A stretch of 64,000 bases of DNA from Chelativorans sp. ZYF759 (GCF_012911015.1 NZ_WVVV01000001.1:699304-763303), one strand, 5' to 3'. Shown: positions 29,218 through 39,660, numbered from the stretch's first letter. Notes: generated by a model not told the origin, from the letters alone. Translations and numbers: made by a program.

Positions 29218-31047
29218 ATGAATCTCCGCAACATCGCGATTATCGCGCACGTCGACCATGGCAAGACCACTCTCGTGGACGAGCTTCTCAAGCAGGCCGG
29301 TTCTTTCCGAGAGAACCAGCGCGTCGCCGAACGGGCGATGGATTCCAACGATCTCGAGAAGGAACGCGGCATCACGATCCTGGCCAAGGCGACCTCGGTC
29401 GACTGGAAGGATTATCGTATCAACATCGTGGACACGCCCGGTCACGCCGATTTCGGCGGCGAGGTGGAGCGTATCCTGTCGATGGTCGATTCCGCCATCG
29501 TGCTGGTGGATGCGGCCGAAGGCCCGATGCCGCAGACCAAATTCGTGGTCGGCAAGGCGCTCAAGGTCGGGCTGAGGCCCATCGTCGTCATCAACAAGAT
29601 CGACCGTCCCGATGCCCGCCATGTCGAGGTGGTCAATGAGGTGTTCGACCTGTTTGCTGCACTCGATGCGACCGACGAACAGCTCGACTTCCCGATCCTC
29701 TACGGGTCCGGGCGCGACGGCTGGGTGTCGGAAAACCCGGAAGGTCCCAAGGATGACGGCCTCGCGCCGCTTTTCGACCTCATCGTCAAGCACGTACCGG
29801 CGCCGACCGTCCACCCCGGTCCGTTCCGGATGATCGGCACGCTTCTTGAAGCCAATCCATTCCTTGGCCGCGTCATCACCGGCCGCATCGAATCTGGCAC
29901 CTTGAAGTCGAACCAGGCCGTGAAGGTGCTGGCGAATGACGGCTCGCTGGTCGAGACGGGCCGCGTCTCGAAGATCCTCGCCTTCCGGGGTCTCGAGCGC
30001 CAGCCCATCGATGAGGCGCAGGCAGGCGACATCGTGGCGATTGCTGGCCTCTCCAAGGGCACCGTGGCCGATACGTTCTGCGATCCGTCGGTAAGCGAGC
30101 CGCTGCACGCGCAGCCGATCGATCCGCCCACCGTCACCATGTCCTTCATCGTCAACGACAGCCCGCTGGCCGGCACCGAGGGCGACAAGGTCACAAGCCG
30201 CGTCATTCGCGACCGCCTCCTGAAGGAGGCCGAGGGCAATGTCGCGCTCAAGATCGAGGAAGCCGAGGACAAGGATTCCTTCTACGTCTCCGGTCGCGGG
30301 GAGCTGCAGCTTGCCGTCCTGATCGAGACGATGCGCCGGGAAGGCTTCGAACTGGCCGTCTCGCGCCCGCGCGTCGTCATGCAGAAGGACGAGAATGGCG
30401 ACGTTCTGGAGCCGATCGAGGAAGTCGTCATCGACGTCGACGAGGAGCATTCCGGCGTCGTCGTGCAGAAGATGTCCGAGCGCAAGGCCGAGATGGTCGA
30501 GCTGAAGCCGTCGGGCGGCGACCGCCAGCGCCTGGTCTTCCACGCCCCCACGCGCGGGCTCATCGGCTACCAGTCGGAGCTTTTGACGGATACCCGCGGC
30601 ACGGCCGTGATGAACCGCCTCTTCCATTCCTACCAGCCTTACAAAGGCGAGATGGCGGGCCGTAACAACGGCGTGCTGATCTCCAACGACCAGGGCGAAT
30701 CCGTTGCCTTTGCGATGTGGAATCTCGAGGATCGCGGGCCCATGGTCATCGATGCCGGCGTCAAGGTCTATGCCGGCATGATCATCGGCATCCACTCCCG
30801 CGACAACGATCTCGAGGTCAATGTGCTCAAGGGCAAGAAGCTGACCAATATCCGCGCCGCCGGCAAGGACGAGGCCGTGAAGCTGACCCCCCCGATCCGC
30901 ATGACGCTGGAGCGGGCTCTCGCCTGGATCCAGGACGACGAGCTGGTCGAGGTGACGCCGAAGTCGATAAGGCTGAGGAAGCTCTATCTCGACCCGCATG
31001 AGCGAAAGCGCTTTGAAAAGTCGTCCAAGACTCCCAGCGTTGCCTGA
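29218..31047 (+). CDS. typA: GTPase TypA/BipA
   Basis: Ribosome-associated translational GTPase needed for stress, cold or surface-associated growth and 50S assembly. The ATG at 29218 (RBS GAGAGA) gives 609 residues. G1 [17 protein letters not shown]2 GITI, G3 [13 protein letters not shown]4 NKID are in order. Domain II ([23 protein letters not shown]) and the BipA C-terminal tail ending in PKSIRLRK are present. Monocistronic by context. Confidence 0.97.
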   Translation: MNLRNIAIIAHVDHGKTTLVDELLKQAGSFRENQRVAERAMDSNDLEKERGITILAKATSVDWKDYRINIVDTPGHADFGGEVERILSMVDSAIVLVDAAEGPMPQTKFVVGKALKVGLRPIVVINKIDRPDARHVEVVNEVFDLFAALDATDEQLDFPILYGSGRDGWVSENPEGPKDDGLAPLFDLIVKHVPAPTVHPGPFRMIGTLLEANPFLGRVITGRIESGTLKSNQAVKVLANDGSLVETGRVSKILAFRGLERQPIDEAQAGDIVAIAGLSKGTVADTFCDPSVSEPLHAQPIDPPTVTMSFIVNDSPLAGTEGDKVTSRVIRDRLLKEAEGNVALKIEEAEDKDSFYVSGRGELQLAVLIETMRREGFELAVSRPRVVMQKDENGDVLEPIEEVVIDVDEEHSGVVVQKMSERKAEMVELKPSGGDRQRLVFHAPTRGLIGYQSELLTDTRGTAVMNRLFHSYQPYKGEMAGRNNGVLISNDQGESVAFAMWNLEDRGPMVIDAGVKVYAGMIIGIHSRDNDLEVNVLKGKKLTNIRAAGKDEAVKLTPPIRMTLERALAWIQDDELVEVTPKSIRLRKLYLDPHERKRFEKSSKTPSVA

Positions 31048-31088
31048 GCGGCCTTCGCGACCCCATCCAACCACGAGAGGAAACCCTC

Positions 31089-31484
31089 ATGGCCAAGATG
31101 ATCCACTCGATGATCCGCGTGCTCGAGGAAGGGCGTTCGGTGGAGTTCTACAAGAAGGCCTTCGGACTTGAAGTCGCCGAGAGGCTGGATTTCGAGACAT
31201 TCACCCTGATCTACCTGTCCAATTCAGAGACGGGTTTCGAGCTGGAACTGACGGTCAACAAGGGCCGCGAAGAGGCCTATGATCTGGGCGACGGCTACGG
31301 CCACCTCGCCTTTTCGGTCGAGGATGTCGACGCCGAGCACAGGCGGCTGACCGATGCCGGGCTCTCGCCACGCAAGCTGGTCGATTTCGCCCCAGCCGGC
31401 GATGTCATCGCGCGCTTCTTCTTCATCCAGGATCCCGACGGCTACGAAATCGAGGTCCTGCAGCGGGGCGGGCGGTATCTTTAG
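31089..31484 (+). CDS. VOC-family lactoylglutathione lyase-like protein
   Basis: Glyoxalase I-fold metalloenzyme, 131 residues. It starts MAKMIHSMIRVLEEGRSVEFYKK and shows the VOC features: metal-ligand His (MIHSM), Glu in GFELELTVN, His in GYGHLAF, and Glu in DPDGYEIEVLQ. The arrangement resembles GloA, detoxifying methylglyoxal with glutathione. Ribosome site GAGAGGAAA. Placed 41 bases after typA. Confidence 0.85.
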   Translation: MAKMIHSMIRVLEEGRSVEFYKKAFGLEVAERLDFETFTLIYLSNSETGFELELTVNKGREEAYDLGDGYGHLAFSVEDVDAEHRRLTDAGLSPRKLVDFAPAGDVIARFFFIQDPDGYEIEVLQRGGRYL

Positions 31485-31487
31485 GGC

Positions 31488-32054
31488 TCACCGCGCCATG
31501 GTGTGGTAGGCGTCGTTCGGGCGCATGTCGACGGCGGCGGCGACGCGGTTCGACATGTTGAAGAAGGCGGCCACCGAGGCGATGTCCCAGATGTCGCGGT
31601 CGCTGAAACCGGCATCGCGCAGGGCCTGGCGGTCGCTTTCCTCCATCATGTCAGGCCGTTCGGTGAGCTTCACCGCGAAATCGAGCATCGCCTTCTGCCG
31701 GCTCGAAAGCTCGGCCGCGCGATAGTTCATGGCCATCTGTTCGCCGAGCCTGGGGTCGCCGGATAGCTGCCGCACAGCGGCGCCATGGGCGGTCAGGCAG
31801 TAATAGCAGTGATTAACCGATGACACGGCGACCGCGATCATTTCGCGCTCCAGCTTGCTCAGCCCCGAATCGCCCAGCATCAGATCGTTGTACATGTCGG
31901 TGAAGGCGCGCAGCTTCCTGTCGTCGAACGCGTAGGCCAGAAGCACGTTCGGCACGAGGCCAAGCTTCTCCCGACATTTGTCGAAATAGGCCTTCGTGGC
32001 CTCGGACAGCTCGCTGTCGGCCTCCAATTCAAGCGCAACCACCTTCTTCGTCAT
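31488..32054 (-). CDS. Peroxidase-related (AhpD/carboxymuconolactone decarboxylase-like) protein
   Basis: Cytoplasmic protein of 188 residues in the AhpD-like fold. The redox motif CYYCLTAHG (CxxC followed by His) lies in the middle of the helical core and is the feature expected of thiol peroxidase-type members. N-terminal MTKKVVALELEADSELSEATKAYF. The start at 32054 is preceded by a GGAGGG-type site on the minus strand. It runs opposite to the glyoxalase gene and is divergent from the glutamate dehydrogenase. Confidence 0.82.
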   Translation of the reverse strand: MTKKVVALELEADSELSEATKAYFDKCREKLGLVPNVLLAYAFDDRKLRAFTDMYNDLMLGDSGLSKLEREMIAVAVSSVNHCYYCLTAHGAAVRQLSGDPRLGEQMAMNYRAAELSSRQKAMLDFAVKLTERPDMMEESDRQALRDAGFSDRDIWDIASVAAFFNMSNRVAAAVDMRPNDAYHTMAR

Positions 32055-32174
32055 GCCGTTTACCCTCCCTGTACCGGTTTTCTGCGATAGACGGTGACCG
32101 GCATCGTGGCACGGGTCGTCAAACGCGAGCGGTCTGCTACCATAGTTCCAAAAGACGACAGGCGGGAGGGCTGC

Positions 32175-35100
32175 ATGGCCGTTAGGCGAGACACCGAGGC
32201 AAGATCGGGAACGACAGGCAAGATGAGCAAGTCGGCCGCGATACTGCTCGATTATCTGAAGGCGCATGCCCCGGCGGAGGATCTGGCGCCGTACGACGCA
32301 GCCACCCTGGCCGCCACGGCGGAAATGGCGTGGGCGCTTCTTGCCAAACACAAGGCCGGCGAAAGCCTCGTCGCGGTGAAGAACGACACCGGAATCGAGC
32401 GCCAGGGGCGCGCGATGAGCGTCGTCACCATCGTCAATGACAACATGCCCTTCCTGTTCAACTCGGTCATGGGTGAGATCACGCAGTCGGTGGGAGAGCC
32501 GGCTCTGGTGTTGCACCCCGTGCTGGCCGTCAAGCACGGCAAGAATGGCGTCAGCGAGCTCCTGGGCGATGCGGGTTCGGGCAAGGCGGATGACGGCGTC
32601 GACCGCGTCAGCCTCATCCATGTGCACATCCCGCGCCGCAGCGATGCCGAATGCAAGGCATTGGCAGAACAGCTTCGGGGGGTGCTGAAGAAGGTTCGCG
32701 CCGCGGTATCGGACTGGAAGCCGATGCTGGCGCGCCTTGACCAGGCGATCAGCGATTTCCGCTACGCGCCCGTTCCGATGGCCGAGAAGGACGTGGCCGA
32801 GGCCATCGCCTTCCTCGAGTGGCTTCGCGACGACAATTTCACCTTCCTGGGCGTTCGCGAGTATCGCTACAGGGGCGGCGAGGAAAGCGGCGTTCTGGAG
32901 CGCATGCGCAAGCCCGGTCTCGGCATCCTTCACGATCCCGACGTGCTGGTGCTCAGGCGCGGCGACCAGCCGGTCACCGCTTCTCCGGAGATCCGCGAGT
33001 TCCTGCATGGCCCCGAACCGCTTATCGTGACCAAGGCCAACGCCAAGTCGGTCGTCCACCGCCGGATCTATCTCGACTATGTCGGGATCAAGCTGTTCGA
33101 TGCGAAGGGCCGGTTGCTGGGAGAGTTGCGCATCGTCGGCCTGTTCACCTCAACGGCCTATACGCGCTCGGTCCTCAAGATCCCGTATCTGCGCTCCAAG
33201 GTGCAGGCGGTGATCGAGAAATCCGGGTTCGACGCGACGGATCATTCCGGCAAGGCGCTGATCAACGTGCTGGAATCCTATCCGCGCGACGAGCTGTTCC
33301 AGATCGATGTCAGCTCCCTCCGGCGGAACGCAATGGCCATTCTGGCGCTGGGCGAGCGTCCGCGGGTGCGGGTGCTCTACCGCGTCGATCAGTTCGACCG
33401 CTTCGTCTCCGCCCTCGTCTTTGTGCCGCGCGACCGCTACGATTCCGAAATTCGCCAGAAGATCGGCGCCTATCTGGCAGAAGCCTTCGACGGGCACATC
33501 TCCGCCTACTATCCGGCCTTCCCCGAGGGCACGCTGGCGCGGGTTCATTTCATCATCGGGCGGCGCGGCGGCAAGACGCCCAAACCCCGCCAGGAGACGC
33601 TGGAAGCGGCGATCCGCGGCATCGTGCGCACCTGGGAAGACGCGATCCGCGAGGCCGTGACAGATGCGCAGGCCGACCCCCGGCTGGCGGAGATCGCGAT
33701 GCGCATGCCCGACAGCTATCGCAACAGCTTTCCGCCCGAGACCGCGCTTGCCGATGCCGCGCGCATAGAAGGCGTCTCGGCGGACAAGCCGATCGCCATT
33801 GATTTCTACGCCGTGGAATCCGCTTCAAAAAGTGCGGTGGGGTTGAAAATCTACCACCTTGGCGAGCCCGTTTCCCTGTCGCGAAGGGTACCCTTGCTGG
33901 AACATATGGGCTTTCGCGTCATCAGCGAGCGAACCTTCGAAGTAGCTGCGGCCACCGAGGACACGGTTTTCGTCCACGACATGGAACTGGAAAGCGGGTC
34001 GGGTGGGGCAATCGATCTGTCGGATGGCGGCGCGCTTCTGACAGAGGTCTTCCTGTCGGCCTGGACGGGGGATACGGACGGCGATGGATACTCGGTGCTG
34101 GTCCAGACCGCGGGGCTTGGTGCCCGCCAGATATCACTGCTGCGCGCCTATGGCCGCTACCTCCAGCAGGCCGGTATCCCGCAGAATCAGGATTTCATCG
34201 CTTCCACCCTGAACCGGTATCCCGAGATAACCCGCCAGCTGCTGGCTCTGTTTGCCGCCCGCTTCGAACCCGGGCCGGAACGTGGCTCGGCGGCCGAGAA
34301 GGCCGAAAAGGCCATCGAGACGTCGCTCGAAGAGGTGCCGCTCATCGACGACGACACGATCATCCGGCGCTACAAGAACCTCATCGACTGCACGCTCAGG
34401 ACCAATTTCTACGCCGATCTGGATCGGGAGCGGGTCTCGCTGGCTCTGAAGCTCGATTCGGAGGCTGTGACCGGTCTCCCACAACCTCGTCCCTGGCGGG
34501 AAATATTCGTCTACGGCCCGGAAGTCGAGGGCGTTCATCTGCGCTTCGGGCCGGTGGCGCGCGGTGGGCTGCGCTGGTCTGATCGGGCTCAGGACTACCG
34601 TACGGAGGTGCTTGGCCTGGTGAAGGCACAGCAGGTCAAGAACGCCGTCATCGTGCCGGTGGGCGCAAAAGGCGGCTTCTATCCCAAGCAATTGCCGGCA
34701 GGAGGCAGCCGTCAGGAAGTCTTCGAGGCCGGCCGCAAAGCCTATGTGAATTTCATCTCCAGCCTCCTGTCGATCACCGACAATCTGGACGGCGACAGGG
34801 TCGTGCCGCCGTCGGGCGTCGCACGCCGGGACGGCGACGACCCGTATTTCGTGGTGGCGGCGGACAAGGGCACGGCGACCTTCTCCGATACGGCCAATGC
34901 GATCAGCCAGGCGCATGGCTTCTGGCTCGACGACGCCTTCGCCTCGGGCGGGTCTGCCGGCTACGACCACAAGGTCATGGGCATCACGGCGCGTGGCGCA
35001 TGGGAGGCGGTGAAGCGGCACTTCCGCGAGATGGACCGCAACATCCAGGAAGAACCCTTCACGGTGGCGGGTGTCGGCGACATGTCGGGCGACGTGTTCG

Positions 35101-36941
35101 GCAACGGCATGCTCTTGTCCCCCTGCATCAGGCTGGTGGCCGCCTTCGACCACCGCGACATCTTCATCGATCCCGACCCGGATTCCGAAAGCTCCTTCGA
35201 CGAGCGCAAGCGGCTGTTCGAGAAAGGTCAATCGAGCTGGCAGGACTATGACAGGGCCAAGCTGTCGCAAGGCGGCATCATCGTTTCGCGGTCCCAGAAA
35301 TCGATCACGCTGTCGCAGGCGGCCGCCGATGCGATCGGGCTGGCCAAGACCACCGCCTCGCCGGTCGAGGTGCTGACCGCCATTCTCAAGGCGCCGGTCG
35401 ACCTGATGTGGTTTGGCGGCATCGGCACCTATGTGCGGGCACGTGACGAATCCAATGCCGACGTCGGCGACAAGACCAACGACGCGATTCGCATCACCGG
35501 GCGCGAGCTTCGCGCCAAGGTCATCGGCGAGGGCGCCAATCTCGGCATGACCCAGAAGGCCCGGATCGAATACGGGCTGAATGGCGGGCGCTGCAATTCC
35601 GACGCCATCGACAATTCGGCGGGCGTGAACTCGTCCGACGTCGAGGTCAACATCAAGATCCCGCTCGCCGCCGCCATGCGCAAGGACGGGCTGACCCGCG
35701 AGAAGCGCAACAAGCTTCTCTCCGAGATGACGGAAGACGTGGCCCGGCTGGTTCTGGCCAATAACTACCGCCAGACGCTGGCCATCTCGCTGACCGCGGA
35801 CCGCGGTGCAGCGGATCTTGGCCATCAGGAACGCTTCATGGAAGCGCTCGAGGCGCGCGGTCTCCTCGACCGCGAGGTCGAGCAGCTGCCCTCCTCGCAG
35901 GAGATGGCGGAGCGCCAGAAGGACAATCGGGGCCTGACACGCGCCGAGATCGGCGTCCTGCTGGCCTATGCCAAGCTCGTTCTCTTCGACGATCTGGTGG
36001 CAAGCGACCTGCCGGACGATCCCTGCCTGGAGCCTGATCTGGTCAGCTATTTCCCCGGGCGGATGGACAAGCGGCACGGCGCGCGGATGCGCGAGCACAG
36101 GCTGCGTCGCGAGATCATCGCCACGCAGATCGCCAACGATGCCATCAACCGGGGCGGCCCCTCCTTCGTCAGCCGCCTGCAAGATCTGTGCGCCAAATCG
36201 GCCGCCGAGACGGTCGGCGCGTATCTGGCGGTCCGCGAGGGCTTCGAACTCAACGAGCTCTATGCGGCGATCGACGATCTCGACAACAAAGTGGAAAGCC
36301 GGGCCCAGACCGAGCTCTACCAAGGCGTCGGCCGCCTCGTGCATGTCCAGTCGGCCTGGTTCCTGAAGAACGATTATCCCGGCGAGACGCTGGCCGAACG
36401 CATCGGAGGCCTGAAGGCTGCCAGACGCACGCTGGAACCCAAACTGGCGTCGATGGCGCCGGAGTTCACGCGCGCGCATCTGGAGGAGGTGGCTCATGCC
36501 ATGTTCCGTGACGGTGCGCCCGAGGAACTGGCCCGGCGCATCGCCTTCCTGCATATCAGCGAGTTCATTCCGGACATCGTCCTGGTCGCGACCCGTTCGG
36601 GCGCCGATCTCACGGCCGCTGCCCATGCCTTCTTCGCGGTGACCGAGGCGTTCCGCATCGGCCGTATAGCGGAAGCGGCCCGCGGCATCGGGGTGACGGA
36701 CTATTATGACGGTCTGGCGCTGACGCGGGCCCGCGACGCGATCGGCGACGCACGCCGGGGCATCGCGGTTGCCGCGCTGCAGGCCTACCCCAAATCGTCG
36801 GAACCCGTGGCCGAATGGCTGGAGGCAGGCGGTGGAACGATCGCGCGGGCGCGCGACCGCCTGAAGGCGCTGACCGAAACCGGCGACATCTCCGTCTCGC
36901 GCCTGTCAGTGGCCGCCGGCCTGATGTCGGATCTGTCCTAG
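32175..36941 (+). CDS. gdhB: NAD-specific glutamate dehydrogenase, large (GDH180-like) type
   Basis: Oxidative deamination of glutamate to 2-oxoglutarate. The ATG at 32175 is preceded by a perfect GGGAGGG site, giving 1,588 residues, the size of the approximately 180-kDa class found in alphaproteobacteria and Pseudomonas. The N-terminal third contains ACT-like regulatory domains; the catalytic core has FGPVARGGLRWSDRAQDYRTEVLGL-type sequence around residues 790-820 (quoted here only in part), VPVGAKGGFYPKQ with the active-site Lys, and GMGDMSGDVFGNGML-like VAGVGDMSGD. A further 400-residue C-terminal helical region follows, as in the class. Confidence 0.95.
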   Translation: MAVRRDTEARSGTTGKMSKSAAILLDYLKAHAPAEDLAPYDAATLAATAEMAWALLAKHKAGESLVAVKNDTGIERQGRAMSVVTIVNDNMPFLFNSVMGEITQSVGEPALVLHPVLAVKHGKNGVSELLGDAGSGKADDGVDRVSLIHVHIPRRSDAECKALAEQLRGVLKKVRAAVSDWKPMLARLDQAISDFRYAPVPMAEKDVAEAIAFLEWLRDDNFTFLGVREYRYRGGEESGVLERMRKPGLGILHDPDVLVLRRGDQPVTASPEIREFLHGPEPLIVTKANAKSVVHRRIYLDYVGIKLFDAKGRLLGELRIVGLFTSTAYTRSVLKIPYLRSKVQAVIEKSGFDATDHSGKALINVLESYPRDELFQIDVSSLRRNAMAILALGERPRVRVLYRVDQFDRFVSALVFVPRDRYDSEIRQKIGAYLAEAFDGHISAYYPAFPEGTLARVHFIIGRRGGKTPKPRQETLEAAIRGIVRTWEDAIREAVTDAQADPRLAEIAMRMPDSYRNSFPPETALADAARIEGVSADKPIAIDFYAVESASKSAVGLKIYHLGEPVSLSRRVPLLEHMGFRVISERTFEVAAATEDTVFVHDMELESGSGGAIDLSDGGALLTEVFLSAWTGDTDGDGYSVLVQTAGLGARQISLLRAYGRYLQQAGIPQNQDFIASTLNRYPEITRQLLALFAARFEPGPERGSAAEKAEKAIETSLEEVPLIDDDTIIRRYKNLIDCTLRTNFYADLDRERVSLALKLDSEAVTGLPQPRPWREIFVYGPEVEGVHLRFGPVARGGLRWSDRAQDYRTEVLGLVKAQQVKNAVIVPVGAKGGFYPKQLPAGGSRQEVFEAGRKAYVNFISSLLSITDNLDGDRVVPPSGVARRDGDDPYFVVAADKGTATFSDTANAISQAHGFWLDDAFASGGSAGYDHKVMGITARGAWEAVKRHFREMDRNIQEEPFTVAGVGDMSGDVFGNGMLLSPCIRLVAAFDHRDIFIDPDPDSESSFDERKRLFEKGQSSWQDYDRAKLSQGGIIVSRSQKSITLSQAAADAIGLAKTTASPVEVLTAILKAPVDLMWFGGIGTYVRARDESNADVGDKTNDAIRITGRELRAKVIGEGANLGMTQKARIEYGLNGGRCNSDAIDNSAGVNSSDVEVNIKIPLAAAMRKDGLTREKRNKLLSEMTEDVARLVLANNYRQTLAISLTADRGAADLGHQERFMEALEARGLLDREVEQLPSSQEMAERQKDNRGLTRAEIGVLLAYAKLVLFDDLVASDLPDDPCLEPDLVSYFPGRMDKRHGARMREHRLRREIIATQIANDAINRGGPSFVSRLQDLCAKSAAETVGAYLAVREGFELNELYAAIDDLDNKVESRAQTELYQGVGRLVHVQSAWFLKNDYPGETLAERIGGLKAARRTLEPKLASMAPEFTRAHLEEVAHAMFRDGAPEELARRIAFLHISEFIPDIVLVATRSGADLTAAAHAFFAVTEAFRIGRIAEAARGIGVTDYYDGLALTRARDAIGDARRGIAVAALQAYPKSSEPVAEWLEAGGGTIARARDRLKALTETGDISVSRLSVAAGLMSDLS

Positions 36942-36957
36942 GCGGAAGGGCTCCGCC
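36941..36957 (+). terminator. Possible weak terminator between gdhB and carbonic anhydrase
   Basis: A 6-bp stem GGCGGA (36941-36946) with TCCGCC (36952-36957) begins at the last base of the gdhB stop codon. It has no T-run longer than two, so it may serve only as a hairpin between two convergent genes. Confidence 0.3.
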
Positions 36958-36961
36958 TTCA

Positions 36962-37603
36962 TCATTCGGGGTCGGGACGTTCGAAGTCTCCGGCCTCGTT
37001 CATGATCCACAATTCGCCCGACAGGATGTCGAACCAGGCACCGCAGATCTGGAGCCGGCCCTCGGCCTCCATCTCGGCGATCTGCGGAAAGCTTCGCAGA
37101 TTGGCGATGGAATGGCGGATGGAGATGCGTTCGAGCGCCGTCTGCCTCTCGCCCTGGGTCATCAGTTCGTTGCCCGAGACGGAGGCCGCGACCGGCGTCA
37201 GCATGCTCATCCATTTGCCGATGAAATCGCCCGAGGAGAGGGGCTCCCCCGCCGGGTCGAGAGCGGCCTTGATGCCGCCGCAGCGGCCGTGGCCCAGCAC
37301 GAGGATCGTCTTGACCTTGAGGCTGTAGACGGCGAATTCGAGAGCGGCCGAGGTCGCATGATACTGGCCGTCCGGCTCGTAGGGCGGGACGAGGTTGGCG
37401 ACATTGCGCACGACAAAGAGCTCGCCGGGCGGTGAATCGAAAATGGTTTCGGGCGCTGCCCGCGAATCGCAGCAGGCAATCACCATCGTCTCGGGCCTCT
37501 GCCCATCGCGTGCGAGTTCGCGATACCGTTCGCGCTCGCTGGCCAGGCGGCCAACGGTGAAGTTGCGGTAGCCCGCGATCAGATGGTCCGGAAAAGTCGC
37601 CAT
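36962..37603 (-). CDS. Beta-class carbonic anhydrase
   Basis: Zinc enzyme interconverting CO2 and bicarbonate, 213 residues. Zinc ligands are Cys44, Asp46 with Arg48 (CCDSR), His105 and Cys108 (HGRCGG). An ATG 14 codons further upstream is possible, but the chosen start (MATFPDHL) fits the family. The gene converges on gdhB and is followed on the same strand by an unrelated DUF429 gene upstream. Confidence 0.93.
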   Translation of the reverse strand: MATFPDHLIAGYRNFTVGRLASERERYRELARDGQRPETMVIACCDSRAAPETIFDSPPGELFVVRNVANLVPPYEPDGQYHATSAALEFAVYSLKVKTILVLGHGRCGGIKAALDPAGEPLSSGDFIGKWMSMLTPVAASVSGNELMTQGERQTALERISIRHSIANLRSFPQIAEMEAEGRLQICGAWFDILSGELWIMNEAGDFERPDPE

Positions 37604-37645
37604 GGCCTGCCCATAAAGCCATGCGACTGTCGTGGCAATCCGCAC

Positions 37646-38395
37646 TTACGCCCAGATGGCGATCGGGATGCCGTGCGCATCGGCATGCGGCGGATCGGGG
37701 AAAGGAATCGCGAGGCCTTGCGCATGGCGCGCCGCTATCAAGAGCATCGCGGCTGCGTCCAGGAGGTCATCCTCACCCACGCCCTTCGGCGGCAGGCCCT
37801 CGAGAAGGTCGCGAGGGATGCCCTGGCTCTCAAGAAGCGTCTTGCGCTCCTCCATTCCGGCCGGATTCACCTTGCCCTTGATCTTCTTGGGCAGGGACAT
37901 CGCGCGTTCGCCATTGAGGCGCCAGAAGGCGAGTTCGGGGTGGGCTTCGATGACGCGGGCGTGCAGCTCCGGCCGGTCGATGAGCAGCCGGTCGATCTCG
38001 CGTATCTTGGGAAACAGGCAGAAGGCCTGGATCGAAACGGATTTCGCAGGTTCGGATGTCTGTCGGGCGACGGTGCTGGCGCGGGCATGGGCATCGCGCA
38101 GCTCGTTTGCATTTTCGAAGAGGCCGCGCTCCGCGTAGACAGCGGCGCGGGAGGGGATCTGGAACACGCTGGACTGGCGCTGGCCGAGAAGCGGACGGAT
38201 CAGGCTTTCCGGCCCACGGCCGCCTCTGCCGATGCGTTCCGGAAGCCCGATCGGCATGTCGACGGCAATGACGGCATCGTCCGGCAGGGCGTCGACCAGT
38301 TGCTCGAAATGAGCGAAGATACGTGCCACCGTCTCTGCGCCGTCCCTCAGGACCGCGATCCAGCCCGTCTTGCAGCCGTCGGCGCCGGCAATCAC
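37646..38395 (-). CDS. DUF429 domain protein
   Basis: A 249-residue protein beginning MIAGADGCKTGWIAVL, with the acidic pair AVDMPIGLP, the mark of DUF429, an RNase H-like fold probably with nuclease activity. A second acidic cluster VGEDDLLDAAAMLL lies near residues 205-220. Its start overlaps the pdxY stop by 4 bases and it is 42 bases from the carbonic anhydrase; whether they share a role is unknown. Confidence 0.85.
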   Translation of the reverse strand: MIAGADGCKTGWIAVLRDGAETVARIFAHFEQLVDALPDDAVIAVDMPIGLPERIGRGGRGPESLIRPLLGQRQSSVFQIPSRAAVYAERGLFENANELRDAHARASTVARQTSEPAKSVSIQAFCLFPKIREIDRLLIDRPELHARVIEAHPELAFWRLNGERAMSLPKKIKGKVNPAGMEERKTLLESQGIPRDLLEGLPPKGVGEDDLLDAAAMLLIAARHAQGLAIPFPDPPHADAHGIPIAIWA

Positions 38396-39276
38396 CCTTT
38401 GTCGCCTACCAACGCAACCTCATGGGTCGTTACCCGTGCATCCGGCTCGGCCAGCAAGGCGGCGTCGGTGGCGAGCGCCAGTTCGTCTGCGCCGCGCCTC
38501 ACCGCCGCGCGCAGAACGGAATAGACGCCCCGGGTGGCACGCTCGACCGCATCGTGGGCCGTCCCGCCCTGGAGCATGCCCGCAAGGATGAGCGCGGCGG
38601 TAAGATCGCCCGGCCCATTGGGCGGACGGACCAGTCGCTCGTGCTCGAACAGTGTCGCGCGGCCTTCTTCCACCAGCAGATTGCCGATGCGGTCATCGCG
38701 CGTGCCCGGTGTCGAGGTCACGACCACGGTCGGCGGCGGAAGTGCTGCGGCCGCCTGCAGTGCGGCCTCCTGGCTCGAGGTGTCCATGCCTGTCAGCCAG
38801 CCCAGTTCGAAGAGGTTGGGCGTGGCGATGTCGGCCAGCGGCAGGAGACGGTCGCGGATCGCGGCCGCCGTGGCTTCGGGGACATAGAGGCCGCCGGCGT
38901 CGCCAATGACGGGATCGCAAAGATAGAGCGCAGCGGGGTTCGTGGCGTGTACGGCCTTAACGAGGCGCGCGGCGGCCGCCGCCTGGGAAGGGTGGCCAAG
39001 ATAGCCGGTCATGACCGCGCCGACCTCGCCGAGCCAGGGCGCGCGCGCCAGATCTTCCAGCAGCGCCTCGAACTGATGCGGCTCCGGGACGATGCGCGTG
39101 GCCGGTCCGTGGCCCGGATGCCAGGGCAGGAAGATGGTCGGGACCGCCCACACGGGATGTCCCAGCGTTTCCAGCGCAAAAACGATGGCGCGGTTTCCCA
39201 CCCCGCCACGCGCGACATGGCTCGAGATGGCGACCACCGCCTTGCGGCGTGGCGGCAGGTTGTCGTTCGTCGTCAA
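38392..39276 (-). CDS. pdxY: Pyridoxal kinase (PdxY)
   Basis: Phosphorylates pyridoxal with ATP in B6 salvage. The chosen TTG start at 39276 overlaps the upstream stop as TTGA, giving 294 residues; AVVAISSHVARGGVGNRAIVF matches the family N-terminus (I quote 20 residues at most elsewhere). Active-site segments VTSTPGTRDDRIGNLLV and PNGPGDLTAALIL, with the catalytic Asp in GDLTAA, are intact. The downstream DUF429 start overlaps its stop by 4 bases. Confidence 0.86.
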   Translation of the reverse strand: MTTNDNLPPRRKAVVAISSHVARGGVGNRAIVFALETLGHPVWAVPTIFLPWHPGHGPATRIVPEPHQFEALLEDLARAPWLGEVGAVMTGYLGHPSQAAAAARLVKAVHATNPAALYLCDPVIGDAGGLYVPEATAAAIRDRLLPLADIATPNLFELGWLTGMDTSSQEAALQAAAALPPPTVVVTSTPGTRDDRIGNLLVEEGRATLFEHERLVRPPNGPGDLTAALILAGMLQGGTAHDAVERATRGVYSVLRAAVRRGADELALATDAALLAEPDARVTTHEVALVGDKG

Positions 39277-39518
39277 AGGGCTGGTACCACAAAGAAGACC
39301 AGCCAGACGACCAGTCCGAGAAAGAACACCACGCCGAGGGCGCGGCCGATCCGGCTGCCCCAGACTTCGACCCAGTCGTCCTCGGGGGCGTCTCGCGCGG
39401 CCATGTGGTCGCTGACGCGGCGCCTGGCCTTCTGCACCATGGTTGCCTCGGTCTCGGCGCCGACGCGGTTGATGATGCGACGCGATTCGGCCTCGTCGTG
39501 ATGCGGTTTTCTGGTCAT
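39273..39518 (-). CDS. Small membrane protein, unknown
   Basis: An 81-residue protein with a charged N-terminal half (MTRKPHHDEAESRRIINR) and one C-terminal helix (LGVVFFLGLVVWLVFFVV). The ATG at 39518 has an AAGGATGA ribosome site. It precedes pdxY, and its TGA overlaps the pdxY TTG, so the two are probably coupled. I recognise no family. Confidence 0.6.
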   Translation of the reverse strand: MTRKPHHDEAESRRIINRVGAETEATMVQKARRRVSDHMAARDAPEDDWVEVWGSRIGRALGVVFFLGLVVWLVFFVVPAL

Positions 39519-39660
39519 TCTCATCCTTCCCCGCGACCACAATAGCTTTTCGGCGACTGTCGCGACAGGGGTCGCTTGGCCTGCCGGCTGTGCGAAACCC
39601 CGGCTCCATGCACGCCGACTCTTGCCGGGGCTGCCGTTCGGCGGATAGAGTTAACAAATC

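Noticed and set aside
28738-31074. A 778-codon minus-strand frame across typA
   Set aside because: Same reason: typA on the plus strand has all GTPase motifs in the right order.
34134-36626. An 830-codon minus-strand frame inside gdhB
   Set aside because: Its product is low-complexity His/Arg/Asp-rich, with no motif, and the sense strand encodes an intact glutamate dehydrogenase.
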